Shown here: piece by piece, positions 9,662 to 18,245 of the stretch
How the letters are laid out: every line of letters begins with the position of its first letter
Numbering within the stretch: position 1 is the stretch's first letter
NCBI RefSeq assembly: GCF_900187405.1
Contig: NZ_LT896716.1
Coordinates: 2,422,001-2,486,000 of the forward strand
DNA: 64,000 nt
Direction: 5' to 3'
Source of the DNA: Geobacter sp. DSM 9736
GTDB lineage: Bacteria; Desulfobacterota; Desulfuromonadia; Geobacterales; Geobacteraceae
Made by a program: the position numbers and the translations under genes
The notes under the pieces: generated by a model
Databases searched by the model: none
The model's input: the letters and a program-made list of their open reading frames with translations, nothing else
Told to the model about the DNA's origin: nothing

Positions 9662-9710
9662 TATCCCACCTCGAAGCACACCTCGTGCTCCCCGCGCGCA
9701 ACCTCTTTTC

Positions 9711-9739
9711 TTGCGTTTTTCCGCATTTTCAGGTAAATA
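9711..9739 (+). promoter_or_regulatory. possible promoter of the pfa operon
   Basis: TTGCGT (9711-9716), a 17-base spacer and TAAATA (9734-9739), about 210 bases before pfaD. This is a moderate match and the only one noticed in the 290-base gap between the cyclase and pfaD; nothing else was recognised there. Confidence 0.35.
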
Positions 9740-9950
9740 CATGAGGGTTTTTTCAGGGCATGCCCTGCCCGAGTGACACATCCCACCGTTACGTCAGACA
9801 GCCCTCCATAGATCGCATCGTTCCGCCGTCACGTTCCGTACAGGGAAACGAGGTAAGGAATACGCTGAGCGCCCCTTAGCAGGTGGATGCAAAAAGGGCA
9901 TGTCCGGCACGCGGAGTGGTGCCGTCTGACGATTTACAGAGGTGACATTG

Positions 9951-11492
9951 TTGCATGAAGTCCTTCGCCACATCCTGCGCCCCGTAACGGTTCCGGTCCG
10001 GGAGGGGGTAAGCCTCTCCGAGCAGCGTTTCGGCGGGAACGAACCGACACCTGGCGGCGCCATTGCGCCCCGCTGCCGGCTGGAGGATCTGGGTAACCCC
10101 GAATTCCGCGCCGACCATGGCATCCGCTACCCATACCTGGGCGGATCGATGGCAAAAGGGATCAGCTCTGTCGCAATGGTTGAAGAACTTGGCCGTGCGG
10201 GAATGCTGGGCTTCTTCGGTGCCGCCGGACTCCCCCTCGAAGAAGTCGAAGCCGCAGTGGCACATCTCGGGGAACTGGGGATACCCCACGGGTTCAACCT
10301 GATCCATTCCCCGCATGAGCCTGACCTTGAGGCGGCCCTTGCAGACCTCTATCTGCGGCGCGGCGTCACCCTTATCGAGGCTTCCGCATTCCTCAACCTC
10401 ACGCTTCCGCTGGTACGCTATCGGGTGCACGGGATACGCCGTGAAGCAGACGGAAGGATCATAACCCCGCACCGCATAATAGCCAAAGTCTCGCGGGAGG
10501 AACTGGCGGCGAAATTTTTCGCGCCTCCCCCCGAAAACTTCCTCCGTGAGCTCGTGGCAGCAGGGGACATCACCTCCGAACAGGCCGAATTGGCTGCCCG
10601 CATTCCCATGGCGCAGGATATAACGGCCGAGGCGGATTCCGGAGGCCACACCGACAACAGGCCGGCCATTGCCCTCTTCCCCACTATCTGCGGCGTAAGG
10701 GATCGGCAGCAGGAAGTCCACGGCTTTACTCAGCGCCTGCGGGTAGGTCTTGCTGGAGGAATCGCAACACCCCTGTCGGCGGCTGCGGCCTTCTCCATGG
10801 GCGCAGACTGGATCATGACCGGCTCGATCAACCAGGCATGTGTGGAGTCGGGGACTTCCGGCGAAGTCCGGGCCATGCTCGCCGAGACGCGGCAGGCGGA
10901 TATCGCCATGGCCCCGGCTGCCGACATGTTCGAGATGGGAGTGAACGTGCAGGTGCTCAAACGCGGGACCATGTTCTCCATGCGTGCCGCCCGGCTTTAT
11001 GAGCTCTACCGGCTTCACCCGGACATGGAGTCAATTCCTGCAGCCGAGCGGGAGAAGCTGGAAAAGACCATGTTTCGTGGTACGCTGGATGAAATATGGC
11101 GGGAGACGAGGAGCTATTTTCTACGGCGTGATCCCCGGCAGGTGGAACGGGCGGACCGGGACCCGAAACACCGGATGGCGCTCGTCTTCAGGTGGTATCT
11201 CGGGCAGGCGACCCACTGGGCCAACAGAGGGGAAAGTTCCCGGAAAATCGATTATCAGGTATGGTGCGGACCCGCCATGGGCGCTTTCAACGAGTGGGCC
11301 ACCGGATCGTTCCTGGAACAGGTTGAAAACCGTCGGGTCGTGACGGTCGCCCTGAATATCCTCTTCGGGGCAGCCGTACAGATGCGGATCGCCGCCCTCC
11401 GCTGTCAGGGTACCCCCCTGCCGCCTGAGGCGACGCGGATCGTGCCGCTCCCCCTGGATAAGATAAAGGAGTATCTCAGTGAAAAAGGATGA
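9951..11492 (+). CDS. pfaD: PfaD-type enoyl reductase of PUFA synthase
   Basis: An FMN-dependent TIM-barrel reductase of the nitronate-monooxygenase-like PfaD family, about 513 residues, the usual size. Signature stretches include YLGGSMAKGISSVAMVEELG, MLGFFGAAGL, HGFNLIHSPHEPDLE and VGLAGGIATPLSAAAAFSMG. In PUFA synthases it supplies the trans-acting enoyl reduction for the PfaA/PfaC complex. Start choice: AGAGGTGA at 9938-9945 is a good ribosome binding site for TTG 9951. An in-frame GTG at 9942 lies inside that site and is less likely. Its 3' end overlaps the pfaA start by 14 bases, so the two are translationally coupled. Placement ahead of pfaA differs from the Shewanella pfaABCD order. 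Confidence 0.92.
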   Translation: MHEVLRHILRPVTVPVREGVSLSEQRFGGNEPTPGGAIAPRCRLEDLGNPEFRADHGIRYPYLGGSMAKGISSVAMVEELGRAGMLGFFGAAGLPLEEVEAAVAHLGELGIPHGFNLIHSPHEPDLEAALADLYLRRGVTLIEASAFLNLTLPLVRYRVHGIRREADGRIITPHRIIAKVSREELAAKFFAPPPENFLRELVAAGDITSEQAELAARIPMAQDITAEADSGGHTDNRPAIALFPTICGVRDRQQEVHGFTQRLRVGLAGGIATPLSAAAAFSMGADWIMTGSINQACVESGTSGEVRAMLAETRQADIAMAPAADMFEMGVNVQVLKRGTMFSMRAARLYELYRLHPDMESIPAAEREKLEKTMFRGTLDEIWRETRSYFLRRDPRQVERADRDPKHRMALVFRWYLGQATHWANRGESSRKIDYQVWCGPAMGAFNEWATGSFLEQVENRRVVTVALNILFGAAVQMRIAALRCQGTPLPPEATRIVPLPLDKIKEYLSEKG

Positions 11493-14400
11493 TGCAGTGA
11501 ACCAGCCTCTCGCCATCATCGGTATCGGCTGCATGTTCCCCGGCGGGGAGAACGGTGACGGTTACTGGTCTGCCATAAAAAACGGTATCGATGCCATTAC
11601 CGACATTCCCCCGACCCATTGGAGGACTGCAGACTATCATTCCAACGATCCGAAATCCCCAGACCGTACCTACGGCACCCGCGGTGGCTTCATCACGCCG
11701 GTCGACTTCAATCCCCTGGAGTACGGGCTTCCCCCAAATGTACTGGAGGCTACCGACAGCTCGCAGATACTCGGTATGGTGGCCGCGGGCGAAGCACTCA
11801 GGGATGCGGGATACGGACCGGAGCGGGAGTGGAACCGGGAGCGGGTGAGCGTCATCCTCGGCGTCACCGGCACTCTCGAACTCGTCATACCTCTCGGCGC
11901 CCGCCTTGGGCATCCCATATGGCGTAAGGCTCTTGCTGAAGCGGGAGTCGATCACACCACCGCTGAAGACGTGATCGAGCGTATCGGCGAATCGTACGTC
12001 GGGTGGCAGGAGAACTCCTTCCCGGGGCTCCTCGGGAACGTGGTTGCAGGAAGGATCAGCAAGCAGTTCGACCTTGGAGGTACAAACTGCGTTGTCGACG
12101 CAGCCTGCGCCAGCTCCCTGAGCGCCCTTCACCTGGCGGGACTGGAACTTGCCGCCGGGCGCGCAGACATGGTCGTCACCGGGGGGGTGGACACCTTCAA
12201 CGACATTTTCATGTACATGTGCTTCAGCAAAACGCCCGCCCTCTCCCCCACCGGAAATGCACGCCCCTTCGATGCAGCAGGGGACGGTACGATTCTCGGC
12301 GAAGGCCTTGGCATGGTCGTCCTCAAGCGGCTTTCCGACGCTGAAAGGGACGGCGACCGGATTTACGCTGTAATCCGCGGCATCGGCTCATCCAGCGACG
12401 GCAAGGGGGAAGCGATCTATGCCCCCAGCGCTGCAGGACAGCAGAAGGCACTCAGGGCCGCATACGAGCAGGCTGGGATAGCCCCCGACACCATCGGGCT
12501 CGTCGAAGCCCACGGCACTGGAACCAAGGTAGGGGATGCCGTCGAGGTGAAGGCGCTACGCGAAGTTTACGGTGAAGCGGAGAAGCCATGGTGCGCCCTC
12601 GGGTCGGTCAAGTCGCAGATCGGGCATACAAAGGCCGCCGCCGGCGCAGCAGGCCTGATCAAGGCGGCAATGGCGCTGCACCACAAGGTGCTTCCCCCTA
12701 CCATAAAGGTTTCCGAGCCCCTGGTGGAGGTAACATCGGGGGCGACTCCGTTCTACCTCAATACGGAAAAGAGGCCGTGGGCCGGAAACAGGACCCATCC
12801 ACGCCGTGCCGCGGTCAGTGCCTTCGGCTTCGGCGGCAGCAACTTCCACTGCGTCCTCGAAGAATATCTGCCGGAAAAGCAGGCACCGGACTGGGAAGGA
12901 AATGTCCAGCTATTGGCCTTTTCCGCCTCAGACAAGAAGGGGATTGTTGACCGCCTGGCCGCAATTCCGGAAAACTCGTCATGGGCTGAGATCCGCACAC
13001 TGGCCGCAGCCTCGCGCAGTTCCTTCAACGCTGGGGATTGCTGCCGCCTGCTGCTGGTTGCGGAAAAGGATCGAAACAATGTCCAGACCCTCATCCGGTC
13101 TGCGCTTACACTGCTCCAGACCGACCCTCGTCCGTCATGGAACACCCCTGACGGGACATGCTTCCAGAGCGGTTCGGCACCGGCAGGGAACCTCGCCCTG
13201 CTCTTCCCGGGGCAGGGTTCCCAGTACACCGGGATGCTCCGCGACCTAGCCTGCAGCTTCCCCGAGATGATCGAATCGCTTACTGCAGCAGACGAGGCGT
13301 TCCTGACCGGACGTCGTGAACGACTGACCGATCTGATCTATCCCCCCGCGGCCTACTCCTCCGAGGCAAAAGCCGCCGCCGAAGAGGCGCTGCGGGACAC
13401 CGGAGCAGCTCAGCCGGGAATAGGTGCCGTCAGTATGGGAGCATACCGGGTTCTGACGGATTTCGGTGTAAAAGCCGAAGCCGTTGCGGGCCACAGCTAT
13501 GGCGAACTCACGGCTCTCTGTGCGGCCGGTCGCCTGAACCAACGGGAGTTCCATCTCCTTTCCGGCCTCCGGGGCCGCCTCATGGGGGAAGGAACAGGGG
13601 AGAGGGGAGCAATGCTTGCCGTTGCCGCACCTCTTGCGGTTATCGAAGAAGTTATCGCGGCGGAAGGGCTTGATCTAGTTCTGGCGAACCGTAACGCCCC
13701 GGACCAGGGAGTACTCTCCGGCACGAGCAGTGAGATCGACAGAGCTTCCTCGGCGCTGGCGTCACGAGGTATTCCCTGCAAAGCCCTCCCCGTCTCCGCC
13801 GCGTTTCACAGCCGGCTCGTGGCCGCGGCACGGGAACCGTTCTTCGCCGCAATGGAAGAGGTACAGTTTCCTGAAGGCACCGTCCCTGTCTATGCCAACA
13901 GCACCGGCACCCCCTATCCCGCGGAGCCTGCCGCCGCACGGGAGCTCCTGGCAGGACAGCTTGCAAAGCCGGTGGAGTTCGTGGCGCAGATAGAAGCAAT
14001 GTACGCCGCCGGCATTCGCACCTTTCTGGAGGTCGGTCCCGGAGCACGGCTGTCGGGGCTCGTGAAAAAAATCCTCGGCGAGCGTGAACACCTGGCTCTG
14101 TCACTGGACTCGTCCGGCGGAAAGCGCTCCGGCGTTGCCGATCTCGCCCGGGTTCTCGCCCAGCTGGCAGCCGGCGGCCATGAGCTTCGACTTGCCGCAT
14201 GGGACGGCGACTTCGCCTCCAGGCCTGCCCCGACGGCAATAAAACCGGCCATGACGGTGCCCATCTGCGGGGCCAACTATCGCAAGCCACGGCAGCCGAA
14301 GCCTGCAGTCCGGGCAGCCACGGTGCCGCTACCCCCGAGGAGGGAAAAGCAGTCGGCTCCCCAGGCTCCAGCAATCATGCCCCCCTCCGCGCCATCCCCT

Positions 14401-17400
14401 TCTCCTGCTGCAGGAGAAGGATCAGCCGCGCTTCGTGCGAGTAACGAGGCGCTGGCAGCGCTGCAGAGGCTCCACGAGCAGACGGCACAGCTGCACCGCC
14501 AGTTCCTGGAAGGACAGGAGGCAGCCGGACGTACGATCCAGGCACTTCTCCAGCAGCAGCATCTGCCTGCGGGAGGCACCCCCCCTGCAGCCGTTTCAGC
14601 GGCACCCCCTCAGGTTACGGCTGCTCCGGCACCCACGCCGGCTCCATCCGTTTCCGCGCCAACTGTCACTGCACCGAAAGAAACAGGGGATTCAACGAGA
14701 ACCGAGCAGGTGCTTCTCGCAGTGATCAGCGAACGGACCGGCTACCCGGTGGAAATGCTCGAACTGGACATGACCCTCGATGCCGATCTGGGGATCGATT
14801 CGATCAAGCGCGTGGAGATCCTTTCCGCCCTCCAGGAACGCCTCCCCGATGCTCCTGCAGTAAAACCGGAACATTTGGGAACCCTCCACACCCTGCGGGA
14901 AATCGTGGCGCACCTGGGGAGTTCGGGGGCCGCTTCAGCGGCTACCCCCGCCCCTTCTGCCTCCTCGAAACGGGAAACCAATACGGAACGGGTCCTCCTC
15001 GCCGTAATCAGCGAGCGTACAGGCTATCCGGAGGAGATGCTCGAACTGGACATGACCCTGGATGCCGACCTGGGCATCGACTCGATCAAGCGGGTGGAAA
15101 TCCTCTCCGCCCTCCAGGAGCGCCTCCCGGATGCTCCGGCGGTGAAGCCGGAACACCTGGGGACCCTTCATACCCTGCGGGAGATCGTGGCGCACCTTGA
15201 GAGCGGCATGCCAGCCACACCGGCATCGACCCCTTCGCATAGGCCGGCCGTCTCCGCCCCCGTGCCAGCGTCAGCCGTGAAAAAGGCCGAAGAGGTCCTT
15301 CTTCAGGTGATCAGCGAACGGACCGGGTACCCGGTGGAGATGCTCGAACCGGACATGACCCTCGACGCCGATCTGGGAATCGATTCGATCAAACGTGTGG
15401 AGATCCTTTCGGCCCTCCAGGAGCGGCTCCCTGAAGCCCCGGCGGTCAAGCCGGAACACCTCGGGACGCTCCACACTCTGCGGGAAATCGTTGCATACCT
15501 GGAAAGCGGGACCAGCTCCTCAACTGATAAAACCGTCCATGCACCGCGTCCTGCCGTTGCGCCCAGACCTGCGGCAGAAGGAAATATCGAAGAGGCTCTC
15601 CTCCAGGTGATCAGCGACCGGACCGGCTACCCTGTGGAGATGCTCGAACTGGACATGGCCCTCGACGCGGATCTGGGCATCGACTCCATCAAAAGGGTGG
15701 AGATCCTCTCGGCTCTCCAGGAAAGACTTCCGGAAGCACCGGCAGTGAAGCCGGAACATCTCGGCACGCTTCATACCCTTCGTGAAATAGTCGCCCACCT
15801 GAAAGGAGTGCCCGCAGCCCCGGCGAATCCTGCAGCGGCACCCTCTCAAGCCACAGCGGAGCCGGACCCCGCTGCAGCCCTTGAGAGAAGCGTACTCTCC
15901 ATCGTCCCTCTCGACCTCTCCGTCAGCCGGACTAAAATTTCCGTGGTCGAGGGAGCGGAGGTCTGGCTGACAGATGATGGATCGATCCTCGGGTCGAGGA
16001 TTGCAACGCGGCTGGAAGCCCTGGGATACCGACCGAGGCTCGTAAGCCCGTCGTCACTCCCGGTAAGGGACGTGACGGCTCCCATCGGCGCTCTCCTAGT
16101 CCTCGCACCGGAGGCCGAAACCTCCGCCGACCGCTTCATCAGACAGGCTTTCGCCCTGCTGCAGGCCGCGGGGCCTGGGCTTAAGCATTCGGGAAGGGCA
16201 GGCGGCGCAAGCTTTGTAACCGTATCCCGTCTCGATGGCCGTTTCGGACTGGGGGCTGAAAGCGCACTGGGCGATCCCGCATCCGGCGGTCTGGCGGGTC
16301 TGGCAAAGACCGCTCACCGGGAGTGGCCCGAAGTTCACTGCAAAGCCCTCGACCTCGATCCCGGCTTTACCGACGCCGACCTTGCCGCCTCAGCGATAGT
16401 GGAGGAAATGTTCCTTTCCGGCCCCCGGGAGGTCGGGATTACCGCCGCCGGCAGGTTCGTTCCCGAACTGGTTGCAGCGCCCCTTCCTGAATCATCGTCC
16501 CTCTCCTTCAGCGGCACCGTCGTGATAAGCGGCGGCGGACGGGGAGTGACAGCCGAAATCGCCGTTGCCCTCGCCGCCAAAGGCTCGCCGGGACTGCTAC
16601 TGCTCGGACGCTCTCCCGAGCCAGCACCGGAGCCCGATTGGCTTGCGCCCCTCCATGACGAAGCATCTATAAAACAGGGGATTTTACAACATGCCGGAAT
16701 GCTCCCTCCTAAACAGCTGGAGGAGCGGTACCGCAATCTCATGGCGAACCGTGAACTCACCCGGACGCTGCAACTCATAGCCGATGCGGGTTCCCCCGTG
16801 CTCTACCGTTCCGTAGATATCCGTGACAAGGCAGCGGTTAGGGAGGCCGTCGCAGAAGCACGCCTGAAACTGGGGCCGATAACCGGGGTCATCCATGGCG
16901 CGGGAGTCCTCGCCGACCGCCGCATCGAGGATAAGACCGACGAGCAGTTCGCTCTCGTCTACGGGACGAAGGTGGATGGGGTACAGGCGCTTCTTTCGGC
17001 AGTCGCGGAGGATGACCTGAAGTTCATCGCCCTCTTCTCCTCCTCCACCGGAAGGTTCGGCAGGACGGGTCAATGCGACTACGCCGTCGCAAACGAAGTC
17101 CTCAACAAAGTTGCCCAGCAGCAGGCACGCCTTCGTCCCGGCTGCCGCGTCGTCTCCGTCAACTGGGGACCGTGGGACGGCGGGATGGTCACCCCTTCCC
17201 TCAAGAAAATGTTCGCCGCGGAAGGGGTCGGAGTCATAGGCCTTGCCTCCGGCGCCGAGCATCTTCTGGCGGAAATCTCCGAGCCGCCGGGAGCACCCGT
17301 GGAATCGGTAGTTATCGGCGCTGCCGAAGCGGCAGCCTCCGGGCCGCTCGATGCCGCTCCGACTCCCCTGACCCCTGCGGTGGAGTTGGAACTCTCCATA

Positions 17401-18243
17401 GAGCGCTACCCTTTCCTCACGTCCCACGTGATGAACGGAAAAGCGGTACTCCCCATGGCGATGATCGCCGAATGGCTTGCCCACGGCGCGCTCCACAACA
17501 ATCCGGGCTTCCGCATGCACGGGTTCAACGACCTGCGCATACTGAAAGGGGTCGTCTTCGAACGGGACAAGCCGGCCACCGTCCGTATTCTGACCGGAAA
17601 GGCCCGCAAACGGGATGCCTTTCATACCGTGCCCGTCGAGCTCGTCAGTGGCCTCACGGGTTCGGAGACGCTCCATGCACGGGGGGAGATACTGCTTGCC
17701 ACGAAGCTGCCCGAAGGAATACGAGCCATAACGGAGCTGCCGACCCGTCCCTACCCGCACCAGGACGGTGAGTACTACCGGGAGGGCATCCTCTTCCACG
17801 GCCCGGAACTGCAGGGAATTTCGCAGGTGGATGCCTGCTCCCCGGAAGGAATCGTGGCTACTGTAAAAGCGGCCCCGGCTCCCTCGACATGGATCCGCGA
17901 GCCGCTGCGCAACAGCTGGCTCACCGACCCGCTTGTCCTCGACTGCGCGTTCCAGCTGATGATCCTCTGGAGCTTCGAGCGCTCCGGCAAGGGGTCGCTT
18001 CCCTGCTTCGCCGGGCGTTATCGCCAATACCAGGAAGTCTTCCCCCGCGACGGTGTGCAGATCGTCGTACACGTTACGCGGGAGAACGAGCAGAGCGCCA
18101 CTGCGGATATGGAATTCTTCGACCGGCACAGCGGAAAGCTCGTGGCACGCCTCGAAGGCTATGAATGCGTCATCGACGCCTCCCTCAACAACGCTTTCCG
18201 CCGAAACCAGCTGCAGCAAAGCATGGAATTGGGGGCTGCCTGA
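11479..18243 (+). CDS. pfaA: PfaA-type PUFA synthase subunit: KS-AT-4xACP-KR-DH
   Basis: A 2254-residue megasynthase. Domain order: ketosynthase (about 10-460, nucleophile C210 in DAACASS, plus EAHGTGTKVGD and GHTKAAAG); acyltransferase (about 570-880, S673 in GHSYGE); an Ala/Pro/Gln-rich linker; four tandem acyl carrier domains each with LGIDSIKR (phosphopantetheine serines at 1108, 1202, 1303 and 1403); ketoreductase (about 1680-1960, SGGGRG nucleotide loop, YAVAN active site); and a C-terminal polyketide-type dehydratase hot-dog (about 1975-2240, SHVMNGKAVLP). It carries the growing chain in iterative PUFA synthesis. Start is GTG 11479, seven bases after AAGGAG. The ACPs need 4'-phosphopantetheine, presumably from the transferase at 38269. 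Confidence 0.95.
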   Translation: MKKDDAVNQPLAIIGIGCMFPGGENGDGYWSAIKNGIDAITDIPPTHWRTADYHSNDPKSPDRTYGTRGGFITPVDFNPLEYGLPPNVLEATDSSQILGMVAAGEALRDAGYGPEREWNRERVSVILGVTGTLELVIPLGARLGHPIWRKALAEAGVDHTTAEDVIERIGESYVGWQENSFPGLLGNVVAGRISKQFDLGGTNCVVDAACASSLSALHLAGLELAAGRADMVVTGGVDTFNDIFMYMCFSKTPALSPTGNARPFDAAGDGTILGEGLGMVVLKRLSDAERDGDRIYAVIRGIGSSSDGKGEAIYAPSAAGQQKALRAAYEQAGIAPDTIGLVEAHGTGTKVGDAVEVKALREVYGEAEKPWCALGSVKSQIGHTKAAAGAAGLIKAAMALHHKVLPPTIKVSEPLVEVTSGATPFYLNTEKRPWAGNRTHPRRAAVSAFGFGGSNFHCVLEEYLPEKQAPDWEGNVQLLAFSASDKKGIVDRLAAIPENSSWAEIRTLAAASRSSFNAGDCCRLLLVAEKDRNNVQTLIRSALTLLQTDPRPSWNTPDGTCFQSGSAPAGNLALLFPGQGSQYTGMLRDLACSFPEMIESLTAADEAFLTGRRERLTDLIYPPAAYSSEAKAAAEEALRDTGAAQPGIGAVSMGAYRVLTDFGVKAEAVAGHSYGELTALCAAGRLNQREFHLLSGLRGRLMGEGTGERGAMLAVAAPLAVIEEVIAAEGLDLVLANRNAPDQGVLSGTSSEIDRASSALASRGIPCKALPVSAAFHSRLVAAAREPFFAAMEEVQFPEGTVPVYANSTGTPYPAEPAAARELLAGQLAKPVEFVAQIEAMYAAGIRTFLEVGPGARLSGLVKKILGEREHLALSLDSSGGKRSGVADLARVLAQLAAGGHELRLAAWDGDFASRPAPTAIKPAMTVPICGANYRKPRQPKPAVRAATVPLPPRREKQSAPQAPAIMPPSAPSPSPAAGEGSAALRASNEALAALQRLHEQTAQLHRQFLEGQEAAGRTIQALLQQQHLPAGGTPPAAVSAAPPQVTAAPAPTPAPSVSAPTVTAPKETGDSTRTEQVLLAVISERTGYPVEMLELDMTLDADLGIDSIKRVEILSALQERLPDAPAVKPEHLGTLHTLREIVAHLGSSGAASAATPAPSASSKRETNTERVLLAVISERTGYPEEMLELDMTLDADLGIDSIKRVEILSALQERLPDAPAVKPEHLGTLHTLREIVAHLESGMPATPASTPSHRPAVSAPVPASAVKKAEEVLLQVISERTGYPVEMLEPDMTLDADLGIDSIKRVEILSALQERLPEAPAVKPEHLGTLHTLREIVAYLESGTSSSTDKTVHAPRPAVAPRPAAEGNIEEALLQVISDRTGYPVEMLELDMALDADLGIDSIKRVEILSALQERLPEAPAVKPEHLGTLHTLREIVAHLKGVPAAPANPAAAPSQATAEPDPAAALERSVLSIVPLDLSVSRTKISVVEGAEVWLTDDGSILGSRIATRLEALGYRPRLVSPSSLPVRDVTAPIGALLVLAPEAETSADRFIRQAFALLQAAGPGLKHSGRAGGASFVTVSRLDGRFGLGAESALGDPASGGLAGLAKTAHREWPEVHCKALDLDPGFTDADLAASAIVEEMFLSGPREVGITAAGRFVPELVAAPLPESSSLSFSGTVVISGGGRGVTAEIAVALAAKGSPGLLLLGRSPEPAPEPDWLAPLHDEASIKQGILQHAGMLPPKQLEERYRNLMANRELTRTLQLIADAGSPVLYRSVDIRDKAAVREAVAEARLKLGPITGVIHGAGVLADRRIEDKTDEQFALVYGTKVDGVQALLSAVAEDDLKFIALFSSSTGRFGRTGQCDYAVANEVLNKVAQQQARLRPGCRVVSVNWGPWDGGMVTPSLKKMFAAEGVGVIGLASGAEHLLAEISEPPGAPVESVVIGAAEAAASGPLDAAPTPLTPAVELELSIERYPFLTSHVMNGKAVLPMAMIAEWLAHGALHNNPGFRMHGFNDLRILKGVVFERDKPATVRILTGKARKRDAFHTVPVELVSGLTGSETLHARGEILLATKLPEGIRAITELPTRPYPHQDGEYYREGILFHGPELQGISQVDACSPEGIVATVKAAPAPSTWIREPLRNSWLTDPLVLDCAFQLMILWSFERSGKGSLPCFAGRYRQYQEVFPRDGVQIVVHVTRENEQSATADMEFFDRHSGKLVARLEGYECVIDASLNNAFRRNQLQQSMELGAA
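14700..15810 (+). repeat. four tandem ACP-coding repeats inside pfaA
   Basis: Four near-identical coding units with a period of roughly 280-303 bases, each ending in EHLGTLHTLREIVA-type sequence and separated by Ala/Pro/Ser-rich linkers. The serines are 94, 101 and 100 residues apart. DNA similarity between units is high enough that recombination could change the copy number and that short-read assembly could collapse it. Confidence 0.9.
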
Positions 18244-18245
18244 GC

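Noticed and set aside
16684-18219. 511-codon minus-strand open frame opposite the KR and DH part of pfaA
   Set aside because: Composition follows the antisense of a GC-rich gene and no motif is present; pfaA domains are unambiguous here.
18165-18245. Earlier start for pfaC inside the end of pfaA
   Set aside because: The first 27 codons are out-of-frame pfaA sequence and the KS domain begins after 18246.
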